Shown piece after piece: positions 7,199 to 13,646 of a DNA stretch of 13,646 nt. Under the pieces are notes generated by a model. That model did not search any database. It had not been told where the DNA came from and saw nothing but the letters and a program-made list of their open reading frames with translations. This DNA is from Ilumatobacteraceae bacterium. Lineage in GTDB: Bacteria; Actinomycetota; Acidimicrobiia; Acidimicrobiales; Ilumatobacteraceae. A program made the translations under genes and the position numbers. Each line of letters starts with the position of its first letter. The first letter of the stretch is position 1. Location of the stretch: the NCBI GenBank assembly GCA_016650435.1, contig JAENVT010000053.1, positions 1 through 13,646 of the forward strand. The letters are read 5' to 3'.

Positions 7199-8769
7199 TG
7201 GCGTTCGACCCCATCGAGCTGGAGGTGCTGTGGCAGAGCCTGATTGCCACCGTCAACGAACAGGCCAGGGCGTTGCAAAGGGCGGCGTTCTCGCCGATCG
7301 TTCGCGAGGCCGGTGACTTGGCCAACGCCGTGTTCGACCAGCGCGGCCGCATGGTTGCTCAGGCCGTCACCGGCACACCGGGGCACATCAACTCGCTGGC
7401 TCGCGCCGCCACTGCGGTGCTCGAAGAGCACCCGCCGGAATCGCTCGTCGAAGGCGACGTGTTGATCACCAACGATCCGTACAAGACCGCCGGCCAACTC
7501 CTCGACGTCACGGTGCTCTACCCGGTGTTCCGCGGCGGCAAGGCGATTGCCTTCTTCGGTTCGACCATCCACCACACCGATGTAGGTGGCTATGGCATCG
7601 GCGCCGGAGCGCGCGACGTCTTCGAAGAAGGGTTGTGGATCCCCATCTGCAAGCTGATGAACGCCGGCAAACGCAACGCCGACGTGTGGAGGTTCATCCT
7701 CAGCAACGTGCGTCAGCCCGATCACATGTCCGGCGACCTGCATGCTCAGATGGCTTCGGGTGAGGTCGGTGCCCAGCGACTGCTGAGCCTGTGCACACAA
7801 CACGGTCTCGATGACATCGAAGCGCTCGCCGACGAGATCATCGAACGAAGCGAGACCGCGACTCGGGCCACGATTCGCGAGTTGCCGGCGGGCACTTATC
7901 ACGCCAGTGCCGAACTCGATCTGGCCGATGGCAGTCGCATCGACATCGTCTGCGCGATCACCGTTGATCCGGTCGCCGGCGAGATCCTCGTCGACTACGA
8001 GGGTTCGTCGGGCGCGAGCCCATACGGCATCAACGTCGTCAAGAACTACACGCACGCGTACACCACATTCGCGGTTCGATCGGTGTTGAATCCCGAGCTG
8101 CCCAACAATCACGGCAGCCTGGCCCCGATCCTGGTCGAGGCTCCCGTCGGGTCCATCGTCAACGCGGTATCGCCGCAACCGTGTACGGCTCGCCACGTCG
8201 TCGGCATGTTTTTGCCCAACGCGCTGTTGAAGGCACTTGCCCAGATCAAGCCGGAGCAGGCGATGGCCGAAGGCAGCGGTGCCGTCTGGACCATGCAGGT
8301 CTCGGGCAACTACGACGACGGTCGTCCGTTCATCACCGCGATGTTCACCTACGCCGGCGGCGTCGGCGCCCGTGCCCACAAACCGGGCCTATCGGCCTGC
8401 TCGTATCCCACTGGCGTGGCGGCAGTCCCCGTCGAGGTGGTCGAGGCGTCAGCACCGATCCGCTTCCACCGCAAGTCGCTGCGAACCGGCAGCGGTGGCG
8501 ACGGACAACAGATTGGCGGAATGGGGCAGACGGTCGAGTTCAGCGTCGATACCACCCGTCCATGGCAGTTGAACGCCGTCACCTCACGGCTCGCCGTGCC
8601 ACCGGAAGGCATCTTCGGTGGGGGCGCGGGCGCCGCCGGATCGTTCACCGTCAACGGCGAGGCCGTGCGCACTCAGCAACGCATCACCTTGCAGCCAGAC
8701 GATCGCGTCAGCCTCGAACTACCAGGCGGTGGTGGCTACGGCGCGGTCGAGGAACCACAACCGGCGTGA
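7198..8769 (+). CDS. hyuB: Hydantoinase/5-oxoprolinase family, subunit B (HyuB-like)
   Basis: This 523-residue HyuB-type protein is full length. Family landmarks run in order: the N-terminus DPIELEVLWQSLIATVNEQA; SPIVREAGDLANAVFD (32-47); GTPGHINS (59-66); VLITNDPYKTAGQLLDVTV (88-106); FFGSTIHHTDVGG (119-131); and the glycine-rich C-terminus LELPGGGGYGAVEEP. The segment usually written NDPxxGGTHLPD is NDPYKTAGQLLD here, with Gln100 where most relatives have His. H125, H126 and D128 are kept. HyuB works with HyuA in the ATP-dependent opening of a lactam or imide ring, or in a related carboxylation. The start overlaps the hyuA stop (TGATG) and the stop overlaps the ligase start (GTGA), which places it firmly in the operon. 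The substrate cannot be told from the sequence. Confidence 0.92.
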   Translation: MAFDPIELEVLWQSLIATVNEQARALQRAAFSPIVREAGDLANAVFDQRGRMVAQAVTGTPGHINSLARAATAVLEEHPPESLVEGDVLITNDPYKTAGQLLDVTVLYPVFRGGKAIAFFGSTIHHTDVGGYGIGAGARDVFEEGLWIPICKLMNAGKRNADVWRFILSNVRQPDHMSGDLHAQMASGEVGAQRLLSLCTQHGLDDIEALADEIIERSETATRATIRELPAGTYHASAELDLADGSRIDIVCAITVDPVAGEILVDYEGSSGASPYGINVVKNYTHAYTTFAVRSVLNPELPNNHGSLAPILVEAPVGSIVNAVSPQPCTARHVVGMFLPNALLKALAQIKPEQAMAEGSGAVWTMQVSGNYDDGRPFITAMFTYAGGVGARAHKPGLSACSYPTGVAAVPVEVVEASAPIRFHRKSLRTGSGGDGQQIGGMGQTVEFSVDTTRPWQLNAVTSRLAVPPEGIFGGGAGAAGSFTVNGEAVRTQQRITLQPDDRVSLELPGGGGYGAVEEPQPA

Positions 8770-10328
8770 GTAGCTGGCCCGATGCGCGGTGCTTCGGCGA
8801 CGTGTGGGCCGATGCGGTTATCGCTTCCCCCGACGGCGTGTTTTTACGCTTCGAGTCACCGTCGGGCGAAGTACGTGAGTGGAGCTACGGCCAGTTCGAT
8901 CTGCTCGTCGGCCGGATGGCCGCGGCACTTGTGGAAGCGGGCGCGATACCCGGTAGCGCAGTACATCTCGCATTGACCAACAGTCCGGCTTTCGTTGCCG
9001 CGTGGCTGGCGACCATTCGACTCGGCGCGTGGGTTGTGCCGAGTGACCCGATGGGACGCACCCCAGAACTGGCGGGTCACATCGAACGCACGCGGCCTGC
9101 TGTCGGCTTGTACGCCGAATCGCGCGGCGAGGAATACCTGGCGGCGGCCGGCGACCTGCAGACCATTGCCTTCGACGAGACCGACACTGAGCTGGCGCAA
9201 CTCGACGGCAAGCCGCACACGGACTGGCCTCGACTGGACCTTCGCGATCGGGCCGCGGTGATGTTCACCTCGGGAACGACCGGTCGTCCCAAGGGTGTCG
9301 AGATCAGCCAGGCCAACTATGCGTTCGCAGGCAAGGTGATGGCCCAGGCCGCCGGGTTGCAATCGCATCATCGTCAACTGGTGGTGCTGCCGATGTTCCA
9401 CGCCAACGCCCAGTACTACTCGTTCGCCTCGGCGATCTGGGCCGGCGCGTCGGTTGCGTTGATGCACACCTTTTCCGCCAGTCGCTTCCTCGCCCAGGCT
9501 GCCCATCATCACGCAACGCATGCCAGCTTGTTCGCAGCACCGATTCGCATGATCCTGGCCCGTGGAGCGACCGCGGTCGATGGAGTGCACTTGGAGCACT
9601 GCTGGTATGCGATGAACATCAGCGACGACCAGTACGAGGTGCTCTCCGGCCTGCTCGGGTGCAAGCCGCGGCAGCTCTATGGCATGACCGAAACCATTCC
9701 CGCGGTGTTGACCGATGAAGCAGTCGATCCCCTGCCGTCGAGCATGGGCTACACCACGTCGGATTGCCTTGTCGATGTCCATGACGCAACCGGAGCAACC
9801 ACCGAAGACGGTGAAGTCGGCGAGATCGTCGTAGGCGGCGAGCGCGGAATCACGCTGTTCGCCAACTATCTCGACGATCCCGAGACAACCGCGGCGAGCT
9901 TCGACGACGGCTGGTTCCGCACCGGCGATCGGGCGCGCCGCGATGCAGACGGTCGCTTTTTCTTCGATGGGCGTCGCGCCGACGTGTTGAAGGTTGCCGG
10001 CGAGAACGTGTCGACCGTCGAAGTCGAGCAGGTCTTGGCCGCGCACCCCGCCGTGCTCGAGGTTGCCGTGATCGGGATGCCAGACCCCGTGCGCGACGAG
10101 GTTCCGGTTGCGTTCGTCGTCGCCGCCGACCCGGCCCGACCACCGAGCTCGCAAGAGTTGTTCGACTGGTGCACCGAGCGGCTGGCAAAATCGAAGCGAC
10201 CGCGCGACATCTCGTTCGTCGACGAGCTTCCGCGGACAAGTGTTGGCAAGATACGCAAGTTCCTCTTGAAAGACCCGACAGCCGAAATCTCTGGGACCAA
10301 GACCTTCATGAAGGGTGGGGCTCGATGA
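8766..10328 (+). CDS. Acyl-CoA ligase, CaiC-like (AMP-binding, ANL superfamily)
   Basis: A 520-residue adenylate-forming enzyme. Core motifs are all intact: P-loop MFTSGTTGRPKGVEIS (167-181), YGMTET (305-310), WFRTGD (383-388), the hinge region GRRADVLKVAGENVSTVEVE (402-421) and the catalytic C-terminal lysine K495 in PRTSVGKIRKFL. The reaction is activation of a carboxylic acid with ATP and CoA to an acyl-CoA in the cytoplasm. The overall style resembles crotonobetaine/carnitine-CoA ligases, but acid specificity is not determinable. The start is set at GTG 8766, whose GTGA overlaps the hyuB stop; longer in-frame extension would run through hyuB with unrelated Arg-rich sequence. ATG 8782 is in a different frame. 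The stop overlaps the start of the oxygenase (ATGA). It lies directly between HyuB and the Rieske oxygenase, so the CoA thioester is probably a pathway intermediate. Confidence 0.9.
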   Translation: MSSWPDARCFGDVWADAVIASPDGVFLRFESPSGEVREWSYGQFDLLVGRMAAALVEAGAIPGSAVHLALTNSPAFVAAWLATIRLGAWVVPSDPMGRTPELAGHIERTRPAVGLYAESRGEEYLAAAGDLQTIAFDETDTELAQLDGKPHTDWPRLDLRDRAAVMFTSGTTGRPKGVEISQANYAFAGKVMAQAAGLQSHHRQLVVLPMFHANAQYYSFASAIWAGASVALMHTFSASRFLAQAAHHHATHASLFAAPIRMILARGATAVDGVHLEHCWYAMNISDDQYEVLSGLLGCKPRQLYGMTETIPAVLTDEAVDPLPSSMGYTTSDCLVDVHDATGATTEDGEVGEIVVGGERGITLFANYLDDPETTAASFDDGWFRTGDRARRDADGRFFFDGRRADVLKVAGENVSTVEVEQVLAAHPAVLEVAVIGMPDPVRDEVPVAFVVAADPARPPSSQELFDWCTERLAKSKRPRDISFVDELPRTSVGKIRKFLLKDPTAEISGTKTFMKGGAR

Positions 10329-11503
10329 CCGATCAATCCGTGCTGACGACCGATCTGCTGGGCTCGTTCGACCGGTCGGTCGTCGATGTCGACAAGGCCT
10401 GCACCCTGCCCGCGGTGTGTTACACCACCGACGAGTTCCTCGCGTTCGAACGCAACGCGCTGTTCGATCACGAATGGCTGTGCGTCGGGCGCGTCGACCA
10501 AGTTCCAAATCCCGGGGACTACTTCACAGCGACGGTCAACGGCGAGCGGTTGATCATCTCCCGCGCCAAGGACGGCGGAATCCACGCGTTCTCGGCGATC
10601 TGTCAACACCGCGGCATGCAGATTGTCGACGACAGTGGCACGTGCAGCACGTTCACGTGCCCGTATCACCAATGGGTCTACGGACTCGATGGTCGGCTCC
10701 TCGGAGCGCCGGCGATGGAGCGCACCGCCGGTTTCACCAAATCGGAGTGGGGGCTTCCCAATCTGTTGGTCGAGGTGTGGCTCGGTTTTCTATTCGTCAA
10801 CTTCGATCCGGCAGCCAAGCCCTTGGCACCGACGCTGTCGGCGTACGAGCCCTTCCTCGAGCACTACGACCTGGCCAGCGCGGTGAACCCCGGCAGCTTC
10901 ACGCTCACCGACTTGCCGTGGAACTGGAAGGTGATGTTCGAGAACTTCAACGACGGGTACCACGCCAATCGATTGCACCACACGATCCAGGATTTCTGTC
11001 CGAGCAATCTCGCCGCGTTCCCGGTGCAGTGGGGCGAAGCCTCGAACGTAATCTTCAGGACCAACGGCTACACCCACATCGACGGTGGCTTCAACGCAAC
11101 GACCAAGGCACTCCTGCCGGTGTTCCCCGGTCTGACGGAGGAGGAGCGGTGGCGCTCGACGTTTGCACTCGTGCCTCCAACGTTGTGCCTCGGTACCGCG
11201 CCGGATCAAGCGTTCTACTTCATCGTTACGCCGAAGACGGCGGAGACGATCGATGTCGAGATCGGCTACCTGCTGCACCAGAGCGCGTTGGAAGATCCGA
11301 TGTTCGAACACCTCTTCGCCATGAGCGATGCCGGCGTGCAAGTGTTCGTCAAGCAGGATCAGGACGCCACCACCAAGGTGCAGCGCGGCATGCACTCGCG
11401 CTACGCGGCCAGAGGCAGGTACTCGTGGCAAGAGGAGAGTCACGTGCAGTTCAATCGGTGGCTGGTGCAGCGCTACCGGAAGCATTGGCCGACGAACGGG
11501 TAG
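10325..11503 (+). CDS. Rieske non-heme iron oxygenase, alpha subunit
   Basis: This 392-residue oxygenase has a Rieske [2Fe-2S] site C93-x-H95 ... C112-x2-H115 (CQHRG...CPYHQW) and a mononuclear iron site in NFNDGYHANRLHH with H213 and H218. The third ligand is probably D345 (FVKQDQDATTKVQRG). D210 is the bridging acid between Rieske and catalytic iron of neighbouring subunits. The N-terminus (LPAVCYTTDEFLAFERNALFDHEWLCVGR) is of the choline/betaine monooxygenase-like branch, whose known members oxidise quaternary amines, carnitine or aromatic acids. Known carnitine oxygenase CntA uses Glu as the bridging residue; this protein has Asp, so it should not be called CntA. ATG overlaps the ligase stop. 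No reductase, ferredoxin or beta subunit is nearby, so electrons must come from a gene elsewhere. Reaction and substrate unknown. Confidence 0.9.
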   Translation: MTDQSVLTTDLLGSFDRSVVDVDKACTLPAVCYTTDEFLAFERNALFDHEWLCVGRVDQVPNPGDYFTATVNGERLIISRAKDGGIHAFSAICQHRGMQIVDDSGTCSTFTCPYHQWVYGLDGRLLGAPAMERTAGFTKSEWGLPNLLVEVWLGFLFVNFDPAAKPLAPTLSAYEPFLEHYDLASAVNPGSFTLTDLPWNWKVMFENFNDGYHANRLHHTIQDFCPSNLAAFPVQWGEASNVIFRTNGYTHIDGGFNATTKALLPVFPGLTEEERWRSTFALVPPTLCLGTAPDQAFYFIVTPKTAETIDVEIGYLLHQSALEDPMFEHLFAMSDAGVQVFVKQDQDATTKVQRGMHSRYAARGRYSWQEESHVQFNRWLVQRYRKHWPTNG

Positions 11504-11514
11504 CGTGCCCCGCC

Positions 11515-12675
11515 ATGCGAATCCTCGTCACCTCGACTCCGGGAATGGGTCATCTCAACGCATTGCTGCCGCTGATGTTCGCCCTGCAGGATGCCGGCCA
11601 TGATCTCCTCGTGGTCACGGCTGCCGAATCATGCGAGCGTGTCGATGGCTACGGATTCAAAGTGCGCGCTGGTGGCTTGGCCGGAGACGCTCGTCGCGCC
11701 ACACTTTCCTCGCGAATGCCCGAGATCCTGGCATTGCCACCGCGCCGGCGTCGAGGTCATTATTATGCGGGATTCTTCGCTGAGGGCGCAGCGCCCGTGA
11801 TGCGTGTTGCTCTGCAGCCGGTCTTCGACGAGTTCCGTCCCGACATCGTGATTCACGAAACTGGCGAGCTCGCTGGCGGGCCGATGGCCGTGGCTCGTGG
11901 CCTTCCTCACATGACAGTCGCGTTCAGCGGCGCCTTACCCGAGTGGGGCGAAGAGCTCGCTCTCACAGCACTTGCGCCGCTGTGGATCGCCGAAGGCTTG
12001 CCGGCACCCACGATGGACGACGTCCGCGGAGACCTCTATCTGCACCCGTTCCCTCCATCGTTCGGACAGGCTCCATCGAGTGGCGTCGTGCTGCCGATGC
12101 GGGCCGAAGCCGTCGACCGCAACGATGGGCCGCCTCCGCCGTGGCTCGACGACCTCGGGTTGCGGCGCCCGCTGATCTACGTGACCTCGGGAACGGAGCC
12201 CCTGGCGGGCATGGCACCCTGGGCTGCCGTCGTCGCTGCGCTTGGCGCTATGGACGTCGACGCCGTGATAACGATTGGAAATCACGTGGATCCGTCGCTG
12301 CTCGGAGAGGTTGCGCGCAACGTACGCGTCGAGCGATTCGTCCCGCAGCGTTTCGTGCTCGAGCGCGCCACCGTCATTGCGTCGCACGCGGGTGCCGGAT
12401 CATTGCTGGGCGCGGCGCGCAGAGGCATTCCCCAACTGTTCAATCCAATGGCGGCTGACCAATGGGAGAATGCTGAAGCGGCGACCGGTGCAGGGGTCGC
12501 GATCACGTGCGAGCTGGGCCAACGGTCCGACGCCGAGATTGGAGCCGCTTTGGCGCGTCTTCTGAACGACCATCAGTTCCGGCATGCAGCCGCAAAGGTG
12601 GCCGACGAGATCGAGGCGATGCCAGTGCCGGCCGATCATGTGGCCACCATCGAAAAGCTCGTCGGCGACGCCTGA
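11515..12675 (+). CDS. GT1-family (UGT/MGT-like) glycosyltransferase
   Basis: This is a 386-residue two-domain GT-B glycosyltransferase. The N-terminal acceptor domain begins MRILVTSTPGMGHLNALLPL, with the catalytic-type His13 in GMGHLN. The C-terminal donor-binding domain has PLIYVTSGTEP, then HAGAGSLLGAARRGIPQLFNPMAADQWENAE with H291 and D315/Q316 in the nucleotide-sugar pocket. The relatives are macrolide and secondary-metabolite glycosyltransferases that transfer a sugar from a nucleotide sugar to a small hydrophobic acceptor. The gap to the oxygenase stop is 11 bases, with no ribosome site. A TAGCGT at 11501-11506 lies 8 bases before the ATG and could be the -10 of a leaderless promoter, which would separate this gene from the catabolic operon. 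The acceptor is unknown. Confidence 0.87.
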   Translation: MRILVTSTPGMGHLNALLPLMFALQDAGHDLLVVTAAESCERVDGYGFKVRAGGLAGDARRATLSSRMPEILALPPRRRRGHYYAGFFAEGAAPVMRVALQPVFDEFRPDIVIHETGELAGGPMAVARGLPHMTVAFSGALPEWGEELALTALAPLWIAEGLPAPTMDDVRGDLYLHPFPPSFGQAPSSGVVLPMRAEAVDRNDGPPPPWLDDLGLRRPLIYVTSGTEPLAGMAPWAAVVAALGAMDVDAVITIGNHVDPSLLGEVARNVRVERFVPQRFVLERATVIASHAGAGSLLGAARRGIPQLFNPMAADQWENAEAATGAGVAITCELGQRSDAEIGAALARLLNDHQFRHAAAKVADEIEAMPVPADHVATIEKLVGDA

Positions 12676-12690
12676 GCGTGGAGACAGTTC

Positions 12691-13347
12691 GTGGCTGAAG
12701 TTGCCCCCGACGGCTCCCCCGTCGACGTCTATCGGGCCCTGCCGAATGGGGTCGATCTCGCTCGCATCCGCGCGGTCGTGCCGGTCGCAGCCTCGATTCT
12801 CGATCTCGGGTCTGGACCGGGACGCCTCACCAATCCACTCGCGGCCGATGGTCATCACGTGGTCGCCGTAGACGATTCGGCCGAGATGCTCAGCCACGTG
12901 GTGGGGGCCTCGACTGTTCTGGCGGATGTCTGGCAGCTCGATCTCGGTCGCAAGTTCGATGTCGTGATGGCGCTGAGCCATCTGATCAACGACCGCTCGC
13001 CGACGCGACGAATCGAGCTCCTGAAGGTGTGCCGTCGCCACCTCGCCGACGCTGGCGTGATCGTCTTGCAGCGCTTCCCACCGACTTGGTCACCCATCGA
13101 GGAATCACGCACCATCGATGACGTCGACGTGCGCCTCTTCGACGTGCTGCCGTTCGATGACGGGGGCTTCGCGGCAGCCGTCGAATATCGGTTGGGCGAG
13201 CGGTCGTGGATTCAACGCTTCGAAGCGGCGATCGTCGATGATGCCGAACTCAATGCCCTCGCAGCCGCGGCACATTTGATCGTTCGTCGATCACTCGACG
13301 ATGCAGGCGCATGGATGCTGCTCGGCTCCTCGAGGAACCTGTACTAA
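12691..13347 (+). CDS. Class I SAM-dependent methyltransferase
   Basis: This is a 218-residue single-domain methyltransferase. Motif I is ILDLGSGPGRLTNPLA (residues 36-51), an acidic pair D61/D62 follows VVAV for the ribose hydroxyls, and FDVVMALSHLIND (89-101) is the post-II core. There is no clear clue to the acceptor. The start is GTG 12691, preceded by GGAG (12680-12683); there is no better ATG in frame before motif I. It follows the glycosyltransferase by 15 bases in the same direction, so the two probably form a modification pair acting on one small molecule. It is unrelated in detail to the tam-like methyltransferase at the other end of the window. Confidence 0.85.
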   Translation: MAEVAPDGSPVDVYRALPNGVDLARIRAVVPVAASILDLGSGPGRLTNPLAADGHHVVAVDDSAEMLSHVVGASTVLADVWQLDLGRKFDVVMALSHLINDRSPTRRIELLKVCRRHLADAGVIVLQRFPPTWSPIEESRTIDDVDVRLFDVLPFDDGGFAAAVEYRLGERSWIQRFEAAIVDDAELNALAAAAHLIVRRSLDDAGAWMLLGSSRNLY

Positions 13348-13412
13348 CGGGAGACCAGCAGCGACTCGGTGCGTAGGGCTCCACCCGACCACCTATTGTT
13401 CCGGTCCTCGCG

Positions 13413-13527
13413 AATCGTCTGTGACGTAACCCGACCCCGGCCAGCCCGGGCCCGTTGCCAATCGTCTGTGACGTAACCCGAACCGGCCAACCCCGGGCCC
13501 GTTGCCAATCGTCTGTGACGTAACCCG
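13413..13527. repeat. 47-bp tandem repeat, three heads
   Basis: The head AATCGTCTGTGACGTAACCC begins at 13413, 13460 and 13507, exactly 47 bases apart. Two full units (13413-13459 and 13460-13506) are followed by a third head only. The region 13445-13480 is identical to 13492-13527 over 36 bases; the variable part is a GC-rich stretch after the head. No protein frame explains it. It lies between the methyltransferase stop and the window edge. Confidence 0.9.
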
Positions 13528-13566
13528 CCCGCGGATCAAAGGGGGGTTTCGTCACCGACGATTGGC
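13504..13566. repeat. Long hairpin: third head plus inverted fourth head
   Basis: The arm at 13504-13526 (GCCAATCGTCTGTGACG...) pairs with 13544-13566 (...GTCACCGACGATTGGC), with 21 of 23 positions matching and a 17-base loop. The right arm is therefore an inverted, slightly diverged copy of the repeat head. The stem is far longer than an ordinary terminator and there is no T-tract directly after it. It may still terminate the upstream operon. Confidence 0.82.
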
Positions 13567-13603
13567 GAGGAAACGACACGACAACTACTCCACCCGCGGA
13601 GCC

Positions 13604-13646
13604 GACCGAAAACCCCGGCCCCAGGACCGAAATCCCCGCCCCAGGA
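13604..13646. repeat. Start of a 20-21-bp GC-rich tandem repeat, cut by window end
   Basis: GACCGAAAACCCCGGCCCCAG (13604-13624, 21 bases with one insertion) is followed at once by GACCGAAATCCCCGCCCCAG (13625-13644) and then GA, the start of what could be a third unit. The array probably continues beyond the window. Between 13348 and 13412 and between 13567 and 13603 I see no gene or recognisable site. Confidence 0.6.

Noticed and set aside
8856..10508. 550-residue minus-strand open frame opposite the ligase
   Set aside because: The plus strand encodes all adenylate-forming enzyme motifs. The antisense product has no recognisable features. The same reasoning applies to the minus-strand frame at 7054-8379.
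10325..11503. Naming the oxygenase CntA (carnitine monooxygenase)
   Set aside because: The bridging acid is Asp rather than the Glu of CntA, no CntB reductase is adjacent, and similarity seems to be to the broad branch only.
10315..11514. Long upstream extension of the glycosyltransferase frame, suggesting a fusion with the oxygenase
   Set aside because: The extension is an Arg-rich out-of-frame reading of the Rieske gene. The GT1 N-terminus MRILVTSTPGMGHLN at 11515 is the natural start.
13413..13527. CRISPR array
   Set aside because: The would-be spacers are nearly identical to each other, the period is constant because whole units are duplicated, there are only three heads, and no cas gene is present.
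13445..13566. Integron attC-type recombination sites
   Set aside because: GTTGCCA resembles but does not fit the GTTRRRY core, the inverse core is missing, and no integrase is visible.

Overview
The window comes from a high-GC bacterium, most likely an actinobacterium. An Acidimicrobiia/Ilumatobacter-type genome would fit. This rests on GC-rich codon use, tight ATGA-type gene overlaps, a likely leaderless promoter, and the mix of families present (APC permease plus UspA, FCD-type GntR, HyuA/HyuB, Rieske oxygenase, GT1 glycosyltransferase). The taxonomic placement is inference; no rRNA or marker gene is present.

Left edge (1-1011): the last codons of an unidentified gene are followed by a degenerate gene of the AbiEi-like winged-helix plus DUF559 (Vsr-like nuclease fold) family. 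An internal deletion with a frameshift has broken it. It is bracketed by two 50-bp copies of a palindromic repeat at 106-155 and 936-985, and its surviving frame ends inside the second copy.

Region 1012-3866: a trans-aconitate-methyltransferase-like gene on the minus strand is divergent from an APC-family permease on the plus strand. The 72-bp gap holds a convincing leaderless promoter for the methyltransferase and an 11-bp-spaced direct repeat. The permease stop overlaps the start of a UspA-type ATP-binding stress protein by one base.

Region 3867-11503 is the core: a FadR/FCD-type regulator preceded by a 19-bp perfect inverted repeat that fits the FadR-family operator pattern. A tightly packed set follows: cupin, hydantoinase/oxoprolinase A, hydantoinase/oxoprolinase B, acyl-CoA ligase and Rieske non-heme iron oxygenase. 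From the cupin to the oxygenase every junction overlaps. The set reads as an inducible catabolic pathway for an imported nitrogenous small acid, perhaps a lactam, imide or betaine. The permease would import it, HyuAB would open the ring or carboxylate with ATP, the ligase would make a CoA thioester, and the Rieske enzyme would hydroxylate or demethylate. The order of steps and the substrate cannot be read from the sequence. No oxygenase reductase gene is present.

Right edge (11515-13646): a GT1-family glycosyltransferase and a class I SAM methyltransferase follow in the same direction and look like a different functional unit. The last 300 bp have no convincing gene. They hold a 47-bp-period tandem repeat (three heads), an inverted fourth head that makes a long hairpin with the third, and the beginning of a shorter GC-rich tandem repeat cut by the window end.
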